Assembly (NCBI GenBank): GCA_013697655.1 | Contig: JACCWK010000210.1 | Span: 1-32,663, forward strand | From: Nitrosospira sp. | Lineage (GTDB): Bacteria; Pseudomonadota; Gammaproteobacteria; Burkholderiales; Nitrosomonadaceae | DNA: 32,663 nt | Direction of reading: 5' to 3' | In this document: positions 8,552 to 16,127 of the stretch, piece by piece | Numbering within the stretch: the stretch's first letter is position 1 | Layout: every line of letters starts with the position of its first letter | Translations under genes and position numbers: made by a program | The notes under the pieces: model-generated | Databases searched by the model: none | Seen by the model: only the letters and a program-made list of their open reading frames with translations | Told to the model about the DNA's origin: nothing

Positions 8552-8875
8552 ATGGCTAGAGTACCCCTAATTCCAGGCGAAATATTCGTACAGCCTGGCG
8601 ATATCGAATTAAATGTCGGCAGAAAGACCAAGTCTCTCAAGGTTTCCAATGGAGGAGACAGGCCGATACAGATTGGTTCCCACTTTCATTTTTACGAAGT
8701 CAACTCCGCAATGAAATTGGACCGGGAGGCCGCCTACGGCATGCGCCTGAACATCATGGCGGGCACGGCGATACGATTTGAACCTGGACAGGAGCGCACC
8801 GTCGAACTGGTCGAGCTTGGAGGGGATCGCACGGTATACGGATTCAACCAGAAAGTAATGGGCAAACTAAAATAA
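8552..8875 (+). CDS. ureB: urease subunit beta
   Basis: This 107-residue UreB contains the typical start [20 protein letters not shown], the stretch [17 protein letters not shown] and the [16 protein letters not shown] block near the C-terminus. UreB is the non-catalytic beta-sandwich subunit of urease. It starts behind a clear AGGAG and lies between ureA (15-bp gap) and ureC (34-bp gap). Nothing is missing compared with the family; it is a separate gene, not the ureAB fusion of Helicobacter. Confidence 0.97.
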   Translation: MARVPLIPGEIFVQPGDIELNVGRKTKSLKVSNGGDRPIQIGSHFHFYEVNSAMKLDREAAYGMRLNIMAGTAIRFEPGQERTVELVELGGDRTVYGFNQKVMGKLK

Positions 8876-8909
8876 AGCGTACGGTCGACAACTTACAGAG
8901 GAGCAGAAA

Positions 8910-10616
8910 ATGACTTTTAAAATTTCCCGTCAGACATATGTCGAGATGATGGGCCCCACCACCGGTGACCGCATCCGCCTGGCCGATACCGAGCTTTTTG
9001 TTGAAATCGAAAAGGATTTCACCACCTATGGCGAAGAAGTGAAATTTGGCGGCGGCAAGGTGATTCGCGATGGCATGGGTCAATCGCAGCGCAACCACGC
9101 CGATGTGATGGATACCGTGATCACCAATGCGGTCATTATTGACCACTGGGGTATCGTCAAGGCGGATGTCGGCCTGAAGGATGGCAAGATCGCCGCTATC
9201 GGCAAAGCCGGCAATCCGGACATCCAGTCCAACGTTACCATGGCCATTGGCGCGGCCACCGAAATTATCGCCGGTGAAGGCTCCATTCTCACCGCCGGTG
9301 GTATCGACAGCCATATCCACTTTATCTGTCCGCAGCAGGCCGAAGATGCCATGATGAACGGCATCACCACCATGCTGGGCGGGGGCACCGGCCCAGCGGT
9401 CGGCACCGCTGCCACCACCTGTACGCCGGGCCCCTGGCATATCCACTCCATGCTGCGGGCATCGGATGGCTTGATAATGAATACCGGCTTCTTTGGCAAA
9501 GGCAATGTCAGTCTGCCGACTCCCAATGAAGAACAGATCCTGGCTGGCGCCTGCGGCCTCAAGCTGCATGAAGACTGGGGCACCACCTTTGCCGCCATAG
9601 ATAACTGCCTGAACGTGGCGGACAAGTATGATGTCCAGGTTGCCATCCATACCGATACCATCAACGAAGGCGGCTACCTTGAAAATACCATTGCCGCCAT
9701 GAAGGACCGCACCATCCACACGTTCCACACCGAAGGCGCCGGCGGCGGCCATGCGCCGGACATCATAGCAGTAGTGGGTCTGGAAAACGTGCTGCCCTCT
9801 TCCACCAACCCAACGCGACCCTATACGGTCAATACCCTGGACGAGCACCTTGACATGCTGATGGTATGCCATCATTTGAATGCCAATATTCCGGAGGATC
9901 TTGCCTTCGCGGAATCACGCATTCGCAAGGAAACGATCGCGGCCGAGGATATCCTGCATGACATGGGCGCCATCTCGATGATGTCATCAGACTCCCAAGC
10001 CATGGGCCGTATCGGCGAAGTCGTGTTGCGCACGTGGCAAACCGCACACAAAATGAAGATCCAACGTGGCACTCTGCAAGAGGACAAGGCCAAGCACGAT
10101 AATTTCCGTGTCAAGCGCTATATCGCCAAATACACCATCAATCCAGCCATCACGCACGGTGTCTCGCACGCGATCGGCTCGGTGGAGGTAGGCAAGTACG
10201 CGGATCTTGTCCTGTGGCGGCCAGCTTTCTTCGGCGTCAAGCCCTCCATGATCCTTAAAGGTGGAATGATTACGGCAGCCTTGATGGGTGATCCTAATGC
10301 TTCGATTCCGACGCCACAGCCGGTGCACTACCGGTACATGTTCGGTGGGTTCGGGGGCGGTATCAAGACCTCCTGCTTCACCTTTACTTCGCAGGCAGCG
10401 CTTGATGGCGGCCTGGTGGATAGCCTGAAGCTCGACAAGAACCTCATCGCCGTCAAGAACACCCGCAACCTGCGCAAGAAAGACATGATTCACAACGGCG
10501 CCACCCCCAAGATGGAAGTCGATCCGGAAACCTATGAAGTGCGGGCCGACGGACAATTGCTGACATGCGGGGCGGAGGATGTTTTACCGATGGCCCAGCG
10601 CTACTTCCTGTTCTAA
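8910..10616 (+). CDS. ureC: urease subunit alpha (catalytic)
   Basis: The 568-residue catalytic subunit carries the di-nickel site: His135 and His137 (HIHFICPQ), Lys218 to be carbamylated (GLKLHEDWG), His247 (HTDTINEGG), His273 ([11 protein letters not shown]) and Asp361 ([13 protein letters not shown]). The mobile-flap Cys320-His321 is in MVCHHLN. All align one position after the Klebsiella numbering, so the enzyme should be active once loaded with nickel. The start has a strong Shine-Dalgarno (AGAGGAG). Several long antisense frames over this gene are compositional shadows. In an ammonia oxidiser the product would supply both NH3 and inorganic carbon. Confidence 0.98.
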   Translation: MTFKISRQTYVEMMGPTTGDRIRLADTELFVEIEKDFTTYGEEVKFGGGKVIRDGMGQSQRNHADVMDTVITNAVIIDHWGIVKADVGLKDGKIAAIGKAGNPDIQSNVTMAIGAATEIIAGEGSILTAGGIDSHIHFICPQQAEDAMMNGITTMLGGGTGPAVGTAATTCTPGPWHIHSMLRASDGLIMNTGFFGKGNVSLPTPNEEQILAGACGLKLHEDWGTTFAAIDNCLNVADKYDVQVAIHTDTINEGGYLENTIAAMKDRTIHTFHTEGAGGGHAPDIIAVVGLENVLPSSTNPTRPYTVNTLDEHLDMLMVCHHLNANIPEDLAFAESRIRKETIAAEDILHDMGAISMMSSDSQAMGRIGEVVLRTWQTAHKMKIQRGTLQEDKAKHDNFRVKRYIAKYTINPAITHGVSHAIGSVEVGKYADLVLWRPAFFGVKPSMILKGGMITAALMGDPNASIPTPQPVHYRYMFGGFGGGIKTSCFTFTSQAALDGGLVDSLKLDKNLIAVKNTRNLRKKDMIHNGATPKMEVDPETYEVRADGQLLTCGAEDVLPMAQRYFLF

Positions 10617-10622
10617 GCGGCT

Positions 10623-11150
10623 ATGCTCACTTTAAATACACGAATAGCGCATGCGGATTCGATTTTCGCGCAGCTTGTACTCCCGTACGAGTTGCGCGAG
10701 AACAGCCGTCTGCGCACCGCGCTGGCATCGGGAGAGGAAGTCGCTATTCTTACCTTGCGTGGGACCGTGCTGCGCAACAATGATTTGCTCAGGGGCGATG
10801 ATGGCCGGGTAGTGCAAATCGTGGCGGCGAACGAACCTACCTACCGGATAACCTGTCATACCCGACACGATCTTTTGCGCTGTGCTTTTCATCTGGGTAA
10901 TAGGCACACCCAAACCCAGGTGGGCGAGGGTTTTCTTCGCATTTGCCAGGATAGCGTGCTCAAGGAAATGCTGCAGGGGTTGGGAGCGACCGTAGTGGAA
11001 GAAAGTGCTCAGTTCGAACCGGAAGCGGGCGCCTACAGTGGGGGTGGCCATCATCATGATGACGATGGCCACGGTCATTCCCACGCGCACGGTCCGCTGG
11101 CCCCGATTCCGGTGCATCAGAAGATCCATCGTCCGTCGGACAAGCAATAG
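10623..11150 (+). CDS. ureE: urease nickel metallochaperone UreE
   Basis: UreE binds Ni(II) as a dimer and passes it to UreG. The 175-residue protein has an N-terminal domain (VLPYELRENSRLRTALASGE) and a Ni-binding domain (RITCHTRHDLLRCAFHLGNRHT, including the family's GNRH). The His/Asp-rich tail GGGHHHDDDGHGHSHAHG (about residues 138-155) is the nickel-storage tail of Klebsiella-type UreE. It follows ureC by only 6 bp, which suggests translational coupling, and ureF begins 13 bp after it. The His-rich tail suggests capacity to buffer nickel. Confidence 0.95.
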   Translation: MLTLNTRIAHADSIFAQLVLPYELRENSRLRTALASGEEVAILTLRGTVLRNNDLLRGDDGRVVQIVAANEPTYRITCHTRHDLLRCAFHLGNRHTQTQVGEGFLRICQDSVLKEMLQGLGATVVEESAQFEPEAGAYSGGGHHHDDDGHGHSHAHGPLAPIPVHQKIHRPSDKQ

Positions 11151-11163
11151 AGGCAGGGAGACC

Positions 11164-11844
11164 ATGATGCAGACAACTTCCCTTTTACGCTTGCTTCAAT
11201 TGGCGAGTCCGTCGCTTCCTGTTGGCGCATATACCTACTCGCAGGGCCTGGAAGCTGCCATTGAGGAGGGCTCGGTAAGCGACGAGAACTCGGCCCGCAT
11301 TTGGATCACCGAAGCGCTTAGCGTGGTTGCAGATTTTGAGGCGCCGATACTTTGGCGGTTGCTGAAAGCTTTTTCGGCGCATGACGAAGCGGTGGTCACT
11401 TCCTGGAGCGAGTGTTTTGTTGCGTCACGTGATACCGCCGAATTTCGGGCGGAAACCATCCAGATGGGATATTCGTTGAGTAGATTGGTGGCGGAACTGA
11501 AGGTTGCGGATGATTCACTGCTTAGGATAATGGCGAGTCAGTCCGAGATTCCGCTGCCTACCGCATTTGCCTATGCAGCGGAGGCACTGAAAGTACCGCA
11601 TGAAGCGGCGCTGCTGGGCATGTTATTTTCCATTGTTGAGAACCAGATGCTGGTTTGCGTGAAATCGGTTCCACTTGGTCAAGTCTCAGGCCAGCGGCTG
11701 TTGCTTTCCCTGCATAGCGCGATTGAAGTTGCTGCCTGCCATGCACAGGCGCTTGACGATGACGAACTGTCCAATTGGGCGCCGGGATTGTCGCTGTTGT
11801 CCATGCAGCACGAAGTCCAATATAGCCGTATTTATCGATCCTGA
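11164..11844 (+). CDS. ureF: urease accessory protein UreF
   Basis: UreF is the helical GTPase-regulating partner in the UreDFG complex. The start MMQTTSLLRLLQLASPSLPV, then GAYTYSQGLEAAIEEG, is the family's N-terminal signature, and ESQISPLP-like and WAPGLSLLSMQHEVQYSRIY segments occur near the end. Length is 226 residues. Either ATG at 11164 or 11167 follows GGGAGA. A longer open frame from 11005 only reads the end of ureE in another frame. It is 37 bp from ureG. Confidence 0.95.
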   Translation: MMQTTSLLRLLQLASPSLPVGAYTYSQGLEAAIEEGSVSDENSARIWITEALSVVADFEAPILWRLLKAFSAHDEAVVTSWSECFVASRDTAEFRAETIQMGYSLSRLVAELKVADDSLLRIMASQSEIPLPTAFAYAAEALKVPHEAALLGMLFSIVENQMLVCVKSVPLGQVSGQRLLLSLHSAIEVAACHAQALDDDELSNWAPGLSLLSMQHEVQYSRIYRS

Positions 11845-11881
11845 ATGATCTTGCGAAATTTACCTAATTGACGGAAATAAA

Positions 11882-12535
11882 ATGACTGATACATCTAATC
11901 CCTTGCGTGTTGGAATAGGCGGGCCTGTTGGCTCAGGAAAGACGGCTTTGTGCGAAGCATTGAGCAAGAGAATGCGCGACCGGTACGAAATGGCCGTTAT
12001 CACCAATGACATCTATACCAAGGAGGATATGGAAATCCTGCTGCGAGCGGACGCATTGCCGGCGGAACGCCTGATGGGCGTGGAAACCGGCGGCTGCCCT
12101 CACACCGCCATCAGGGAAGATGCCTCAATCAACTTGGAGGCGATTGCGCGCATGACCGCGGACTTTCCGAACCTGGATCTCATCCTGGTGGAATCGGGCG
12201 GAGATAACCTTGCCTCGACCTTCAGTCCCGAACTTTCCGACCTCACCATCTATGTAATTGACGTTGCCGCTGGCGAAAAGATACCGCGCAAGGGCGGGCC
12301 CGGAATCACGCGTTCCGCGCTGCTGGTCATCAACAAGATTGATCTTGCGCCCCATGTCGGGGCGAGCCTCGAAGTCATGGCGCGCGACGCGAAGCGGATG
12401 CGTGGCGAGCGGCCATTCGTCTTCACCAATATGCATACCGGAGAGGGTGTCGATCAGATCGTTGATTTCATCATAAAACAGGGATTGCTGGATGAGATCA
12501 AGGCGCAGCACTCCCGCAGCCACACGAGTGCTTAG
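11882..12535 (+). CDS. ureG: urease accessory GTPase UreG
   Basis: UreG is a SIMIBI-class GTPase whose Ni- and GTP-bound dimer delivers nickel to urease. Seen: P-loop GPVGSGKT (residues 14-21), the metal-binding Cys72-Pro73-His74 in [13 protein letters not shown], the acidic switch motif VESGGDNL and the guanine-specificity [10 protein letters not shown]. Length (217 residues) is normal. The ATG lies after an A-rich leader with a modest GACGGA. It is the last ure gene; the urea transporter follows after 167 bp in which no gene is evident. Confidence 0.97.
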   Translation: MTDTSNPLRVGIGGPVGSGKTALCEALSKRMRDRYEMAVITNDIYTKEDMEILLRADALPAERLMGVETGGCPHTAIREDASINLEAIARMTADFPNLDLILVESGGDNLASTFSPELSDLTIYVIDVAAGEKIPRKGGPGITRSALLVINKIDLAPHVGASLEVMARDAKRMRGERPFVFTNMHTGEGVDQIVDFIIKQGLLDEIKAQHSRSHTSA

Positions 12536-12702
12536 TTTTTTCGGGGGAGGATTTCGAAAGAGGCTAAAGGCCGAATCACCACGGAACCTTTTGGGTAGCC
12601 TACTTGGAAATTTATCAGGTTATCTAGTGAATGGCGGTATTTTTTGTCTAGCTGCAACACTAAAAATAGCTCTTTATCATAAAAAACGCTGGAGGTACTA
12701 AA

Positions 12703-13659
12703 ATGGAATGGTCATTAACAATAGACAAGGCAATGCCCCGCCCTTTGCGCGTGATTCTGAGAGGGGTAGGCCAGGTATTTTTTTGCTGCAATGCGGTGAC
12801 TGGGCTTATCTTTCTGGTGGCACTTTTTATTGGCGGGGTAACAGCCGGCGCCGCGGCCACCGTGGGAGTGATAAGCAGCACCGTTGCCGCCTATCTCCTC
12901 GGTTTTTCGGAAGACGATATCGATGCGGGACTGTATGGCTTCAATGGCACGCTGGTGGGTCCCTGCCTGTTTCTGTTCCTGGAAAATTCCCCTCAGCTAT
13001 GGCTGTACGTGGTGCTTGCCTCGGTCCTGTCGAGTATTGTTTTAGCGGCGCTCATGAAAATTCTTGGCCCCTACAAGATTCCCGCCTCGACTTCCCCCTT
13101 TGTCCTTAGCTGCTGGATGTTCCTGGTTGCCGTATATTCGTTTGACAGTTTTACACGGGGACCTGTTTTGCCACCTCCCGGCACGCCTGCCATGGTAGCG
13201 GATGTCGCGGCGATTCCTGCTGACATGTGGTTTACGGCCCTCACCAAAGGCGTTGCAGAGGTGATGTTCGCGGACAGTGTCATAGTCGGTATCCTGTTTC
13301 TCACAGGTATCGCCATCGTCTCCTTGCGGGGCGCATTGATGGCGGTGGGGGGGACGATTATCGGCGTAGCGTTTCCGATAATGTTAGGAGCAAACTTGGG
13401 CCTGATCGAAATGGGGCTGTATTCGTTCAATCCGGTACTGACCATGATGGCGGTAGGATGGGTATTTTTGAAACCTGATGGTAAAAGCGCGGCGTTGGCG
13501 ATCCTTGCGGGCTTCCTTACCGTGATTTGCCAAGCCGGTCTTGCCAACTTTCTCGCGCCCATAGGCCTGCCCACGCTTACCTTCCCATTTGTGTTGGTGA
13601 TGTGGATGTTCCTGTTTGCCGCGGGAAAATCAAAATACTGGGCGGATTCCGACGCATAG
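12703..13659 (+). CDS. yut: UT-family urea transporter
   Basis: This is an integral inner-membrane channel-like urea transporter (the family of vertebrate UT-A/B and bacterial dvUT, ApUT and Yut). The 318-residue protein is nearly all transmembrane helix in two repeated halves. Each half has the duplicated motifs: GLYGFNGTLVG with IPASTSPFVLSCW, and GLYSFNPVLTMMAVG with LPTLTFPFVLVMW (the second matches LPxxTxPF). The start has a strong GGAGGT. Position directly after ureG indicates co-expression with urease, perhaps from its own promoter in the 167-bp gap. The hairpin after it probably ends the transcript. Confidence 0.95.
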   Translation: MEWSLTIDKAMPRPLRVILRGVGQVFFCCNAVTGLIFLVALFIGGVTAGAAATVGVISSTVAAYLLGFSEDDIDAGLYGFNGTLVGPCLFLFLENSPQLWLYVVLASVLSSIVLAALMKILGPYKIPASTSPFVLSCWMFLVAVYSFDSFTRGPVLPPPGTPAMVADVAAIPADMWFTALTKGVAEVMFADSVIVGILFLTGIAIVSLRGALMAVGGTIIGVAFPIMLGANLGLIEMGLYSFNPVLTMMAVGWVFLKPDGKSAALAILAGFLTVICQAGLANFLAPIGLPTLTFPFVLVMWMFLFAAGKSKYWADSDA

Positions 13660-13673
13660 ATATAAGCGCTTAA

Positions 13674-13723
13674 TGGCTATCGGCCCCTCATGTCAAGTTT
13701 GTTCATCAGGGGCCGATTAGCCA
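13674..13723 (+). terminator. long hairpin after the urea transporter
   Basis: Arms beginning tggctatcggcccctcatg and ending catcaggggccgattagcca pair over about 19 bp with one bulge and one mismatch, around an 11-nt loop. It lies 15 bp after the stop. There is no T-run, so it may be an mRNA-end or processing hairpin rather than a classic Rho-independent terminator. Confidence 0.6.
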
Positions 13724-13888
13724 CCCGCTCGATCCTCCAGGTTTTGAGGTGATATAACGGCCTATTTAACGAAACGGAAAGTTTTACGCTATCAAGACGT
13801 TTAGTTGCTTTAAATCCGGAATGCTGGGGCGGTTCTCAATATCCTTAGTCATTATTCATGATCAATTTTTATGTAACATAAAAATCTC

Positions 13889-14176
13889 ATGTTTACCAAA
13901 CCTCAAATGTTTCATTTTGCCAGGGGATCAAGACTTGTAGAGTTAAGGCGCAGATGTGCGCTTACCCAAAGTCAGCTGGGTGACCTTTGTGGGGTCACCA
14001 GAGCCATTATTTCACAATGGGAAAGCGGCGTTTCCAAGCCGGAACTCAGCAAGCTTATAGCGCTTCATTCAAAACTCGATTTTTCCCTTGCGTGGCTGCT
14101 TACCGGCTTCGAAAGTAAAAATGGCTCTGATGCTATGTCAGAGATCAAGGGGAGGAGTCTTCTTGGTGGACCTTAG
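13889..14176 (+). CDS. small XRE-family transcriptional regulator
   Basis: The 95-residue protein has a Cro/C1-type helix-turn-helix at about residues 14-70 (LVELRRRCALTQSQLGDLCG, then TRAIISQWESGVSKPELSKL). It continues with LHSKLDFSLAWLLTGFE, the usual end of this domain in phage-type repressors. No effector domain is present. Convergent with the carbonic anhydrase gene (62 bp apart) and downstream of the urea cluster terminator. No Shine-Dalgarno is visible before the ATG. Target unknown; a phage or plasmid origin is possible but not supported by neighbours. Confidence 0.75.
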   Translation: MFTKPQMFHFARGSRLVELRRRCALTQSQLGDLCGVTRAIISQWESGVSKPELSKLIALHSKLDFSLAWLLTGFESKNGSDAMSEIKGRSLLGGP

Positions 14177-14238
14177 CTGTGGATGAATGATTTGGCAACA
14201 TCAATAAGCCAACAAGCTCGCCAAAATGATATGTCATG

Positions 14239-15042
14239 TCAACGTTTGGTGGCGAATTCCTGGGGGAAGGTCAGATCAACTCTTCCGGTTTTAAGGCTAT
14301 ACACGCCGCCAACCACAAGAAGTCTATTGTCTGCCACCAATTTACTCAAAAGCGGTGGTTGTTTTTTCAGCCTGTCCACATTGCGAACGACATTCATTTT
14401 GATTGCGTTGTCATAACGGTCGCCTGGCATGCCCTTCACCGCCCTGACCGCGGGTAGCAACGCGCTCGCCATGGTTTGAATGTGCCCGGGAAATTGTTCG
14501 TTTTTATCGAAGGCATTGATGGCGGCCTCCACAGCGCCACAGCTTTCATGACCGAGCACCATGATCAGCGGCGTATGCAATACGGCAGTTGCATACTCGA
14601 GCGTAGCCAAAAAATCGGTGGTTAAATAATTGCCGGCGACGCGAGCCACAAATAGATCACCGCGCTGCTCATCAAAGCAGAATTCAGGGCTGACCCTTGA
14701 ATCGGAGCAACCTAAAATACAGGCATAAGGATTCTGTCCCGAAACCAGAGCTGCCCGGTCTTCGCTGAAGTCAAAAGGTGTGGATTGTCCGGCGACATAA
14801 CGCTTGTTACCCTCCATCAACCTGTCCAACGCCTCATTAGGCGTCATCACGTTTTCTGGCAGGGGCGGTGGCTTGGTGCTTGCGGCGAAAGCCGTTCTTC
14901 CGGCTGTTCCGGCAATGCCCAAAGCGAGAGCGGAGGCTGTGGCCAGCTTCAGAAAGCGGCGCTTGCCCGGGTCCTGCTCAGGTTTCTCATTTTTTTGATC
15001 ACATAGTTCGCACATATCAAAAGCGCATTGTAGCGGCCTCAT
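14239..15042 (-). CDS. beta-class carbonic anhydrase, exported
   Basis: It interconverts CO2 and bicarbonate. The zinc site of beta-carbonic anhydrases is visible as Cys112 in CILGCSDSR (with Asp114 and Arg116) and His165/Cys168 in VLGHESCGA. Length is 267 residues. Residues 27-54 (GKRRFLKLATASALALGIAG, ending AFA) look like a Tat export signal, though the consensus register gives Lys-Arg-x-Phe-Leu-Lys rather than perfect RRxFLK; this predicts a periplasmic enzyme. Two Cys (CELC) precede it. The ATG at 15042 is only 2 nt after the TGA of nikR copy 2, so translation is probably coupled; an internal ATG at 15015 is an alternative. The upstream urease cluster would produce inorganic carbon. Confidence 0.92.
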   Translation of the reverse strand: MRPLQCAFDMCELCDQKNEKPEQDPGKRRFLKLATASALALGIAGTAGRTAFAASTKPPPLPENVMTPNEALDRLMEGNKRYVAGQSTPFDFSEDRAALVSGQNPYACILGCSDSRVSPEFCFDEQRGDLFVARVAGNYLTTDFLATLEYATAVLHTPLIMVLGHESCGAVEAAINAFDKNEQFPGHIQTMASALLPAVRAVKGMPGDRYDNAIKMNVVRNVDRLKKQPPLLSKLVADNRLLVVGGVYSLKTGRVDLTFPQEFATKR

Positions 15043-15044
15043 AG

Positions 15045-15506
15045 TCAGGTAAGTGGATTGCTGTGGATATGCGATGACGCTGTGGGCGAGTGCTGTGCCT
15101 GCGTGATTTCCACCGGAACCATGTGTAATTTGCCATGCCGCACGCCGCGCGTGGCCATGACAAGGTCAGCAAAATTTCTTACGCTTAGAATCGAGCCGCG
15201 GAGGATGGCTACTTCGAGGCAGTTTTTATGATCCATATGCACATGCATGGAAGATAGAATAAGGTCGTGATGAGCATGCTGCGCCGATGCGATGCGGGTC
15301 GCCAGATCATTCTCGTGGTGATTATAAATATACGTGAGCGTGGCGACACAGTGACCTTCATTCCCTTCTTTGATGCGCTCGGTTTCCAGCTTTTCACGTA
15401 TGAGGTCGCGCATCGCCTCCGAGCGGTTGGTATAGCCGCGTGCGTGCGTGAGGTCATCAAACTGCTTAGAGAGCCGGTTATCCAGAGAAATGGTAAGACG
15501 TTCCAT
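15045..15506 (-). CDS. nikR: nickel-responsive regulator NikR (copy 2)
   Basis: This 153-residue NikR paralogue closely resembles copy 1: MERLTISLDNRLSKQFDDL and TNRSEAMRDLIREKLE form the ribbon-helix-helix, and HAHHD (76-80) plus SSMHVHMDHKNCLEV (His88, His90, Cys96) form the nickel site. It also has a His-bearing tail (QHSPTASSHIHS). All four nickel ligands are kept, so it should sense Ni. The start follows a GGGA in tctcatgggattgca. It forms a two-gene unit with the carbonic anhydrase, 2 nt downstream. Having two intact copies around one urease cluster suggests divided roles or a recent duplication. Confidence 0.93.
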   Translation of the reverse strand: MERLTISLDNRLSKQFDDLTHARGYTNRSEAMRDLIREKLETERIKEGNEGHCVATLTYIYNHHENDLATRIASAQHAHHDLILSSMHVHMDHKNCLEVAILRGSILSVRNFADLVMATRGVRHGKLHMVPVEITQAQHSPTASSHIHSNPLT

Positions 15507-16127
15507 TGCAATCCCATGAGAATAGAAGGTAATCAGCCACTTTGCGGCTGCGGAAATATAACCCGACTATTATAATATAAGCGATCATTGGCATGGAAAG
15601 AAATGATCTACGTGGAATATTCAAGGTTTGGGGGCAAGATCGGGAAAGAGCCGCTTGATAGCGGATGTCATGGTTAAGACGCCTTATCGGTCTAACGCTC
15701 AATGTTGCCATATTATCACCGCAGGCCGGTCGTTCCAAATAACGGAAAATTACGGTCAACCCATTGATCCTGCGTAAGTTATTGCCTTGGAGGTATTTTC
15801 GGTTTGTAACATGCCTATGAGTGCATACCTCGGTCCGCGCCCATTCTCCGGAGTGTTATTTGTGGGAGGAGACCGTTTTGGTAACTCCTTCCCCCGCGAA
15901 ACAGGCAGCCGCCTCTATAAAGCGGCGTGTATAAGGGTGAGTACCATGAAACAAATACCTGCAGGTGGATCTCCCTCTTCAATCCTCCCCCTTGTGCAAC
16001 ATCACAGCGATACCAGTGCGGGAGGACGTTTCTCGCAGCGATTAATGGCGAAAGGGTGAGAATGTCTGGTTGGACAGATTGGAGCTGAAAGTGCTGTCCG
16101 GGACGGGCTTATTCTGATCAGAAGGAA
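15507..16127. other. 621-bp intergenic region with hairpins; no certain gene
   Basis: On the minus strand a TATAAT (15569-15574) could be the -10 of the nikR/carbonic anhydrase promoter. Two hairpins lie at 15864-15893 (gggaggag/ctccttccc, one bulge) and 15908-15926 (gccgc/gcggc). They precede a possible 37-codon plus-strand ORF at 15946-16059 (MKQIPAGGSPSSILPLVQHH and so on) that has a fair Shine-Dalgarno (AAGGGTGAG) but no recognised family. None of this matches a riboswitch class I know. Confidence 0.35.

Noticed and set aside
8844-9875. 343-codon open frame antisense to ureC, with further antisense frames at 9080-9664 and 9987-10556
   Set aside because: They lie wholly over the well-supported ureC gene, have no ribosome sites and resemble no family; they are compositional shadows of the coding strand.
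15780-16060. Possible cobalamin or other riboswitch near the TonB receptor gene
   Set aside because: I looked for the B12-box-type conserved pieces on both strands and did not find them; it also lies downstream of, not before, the receptor gene.
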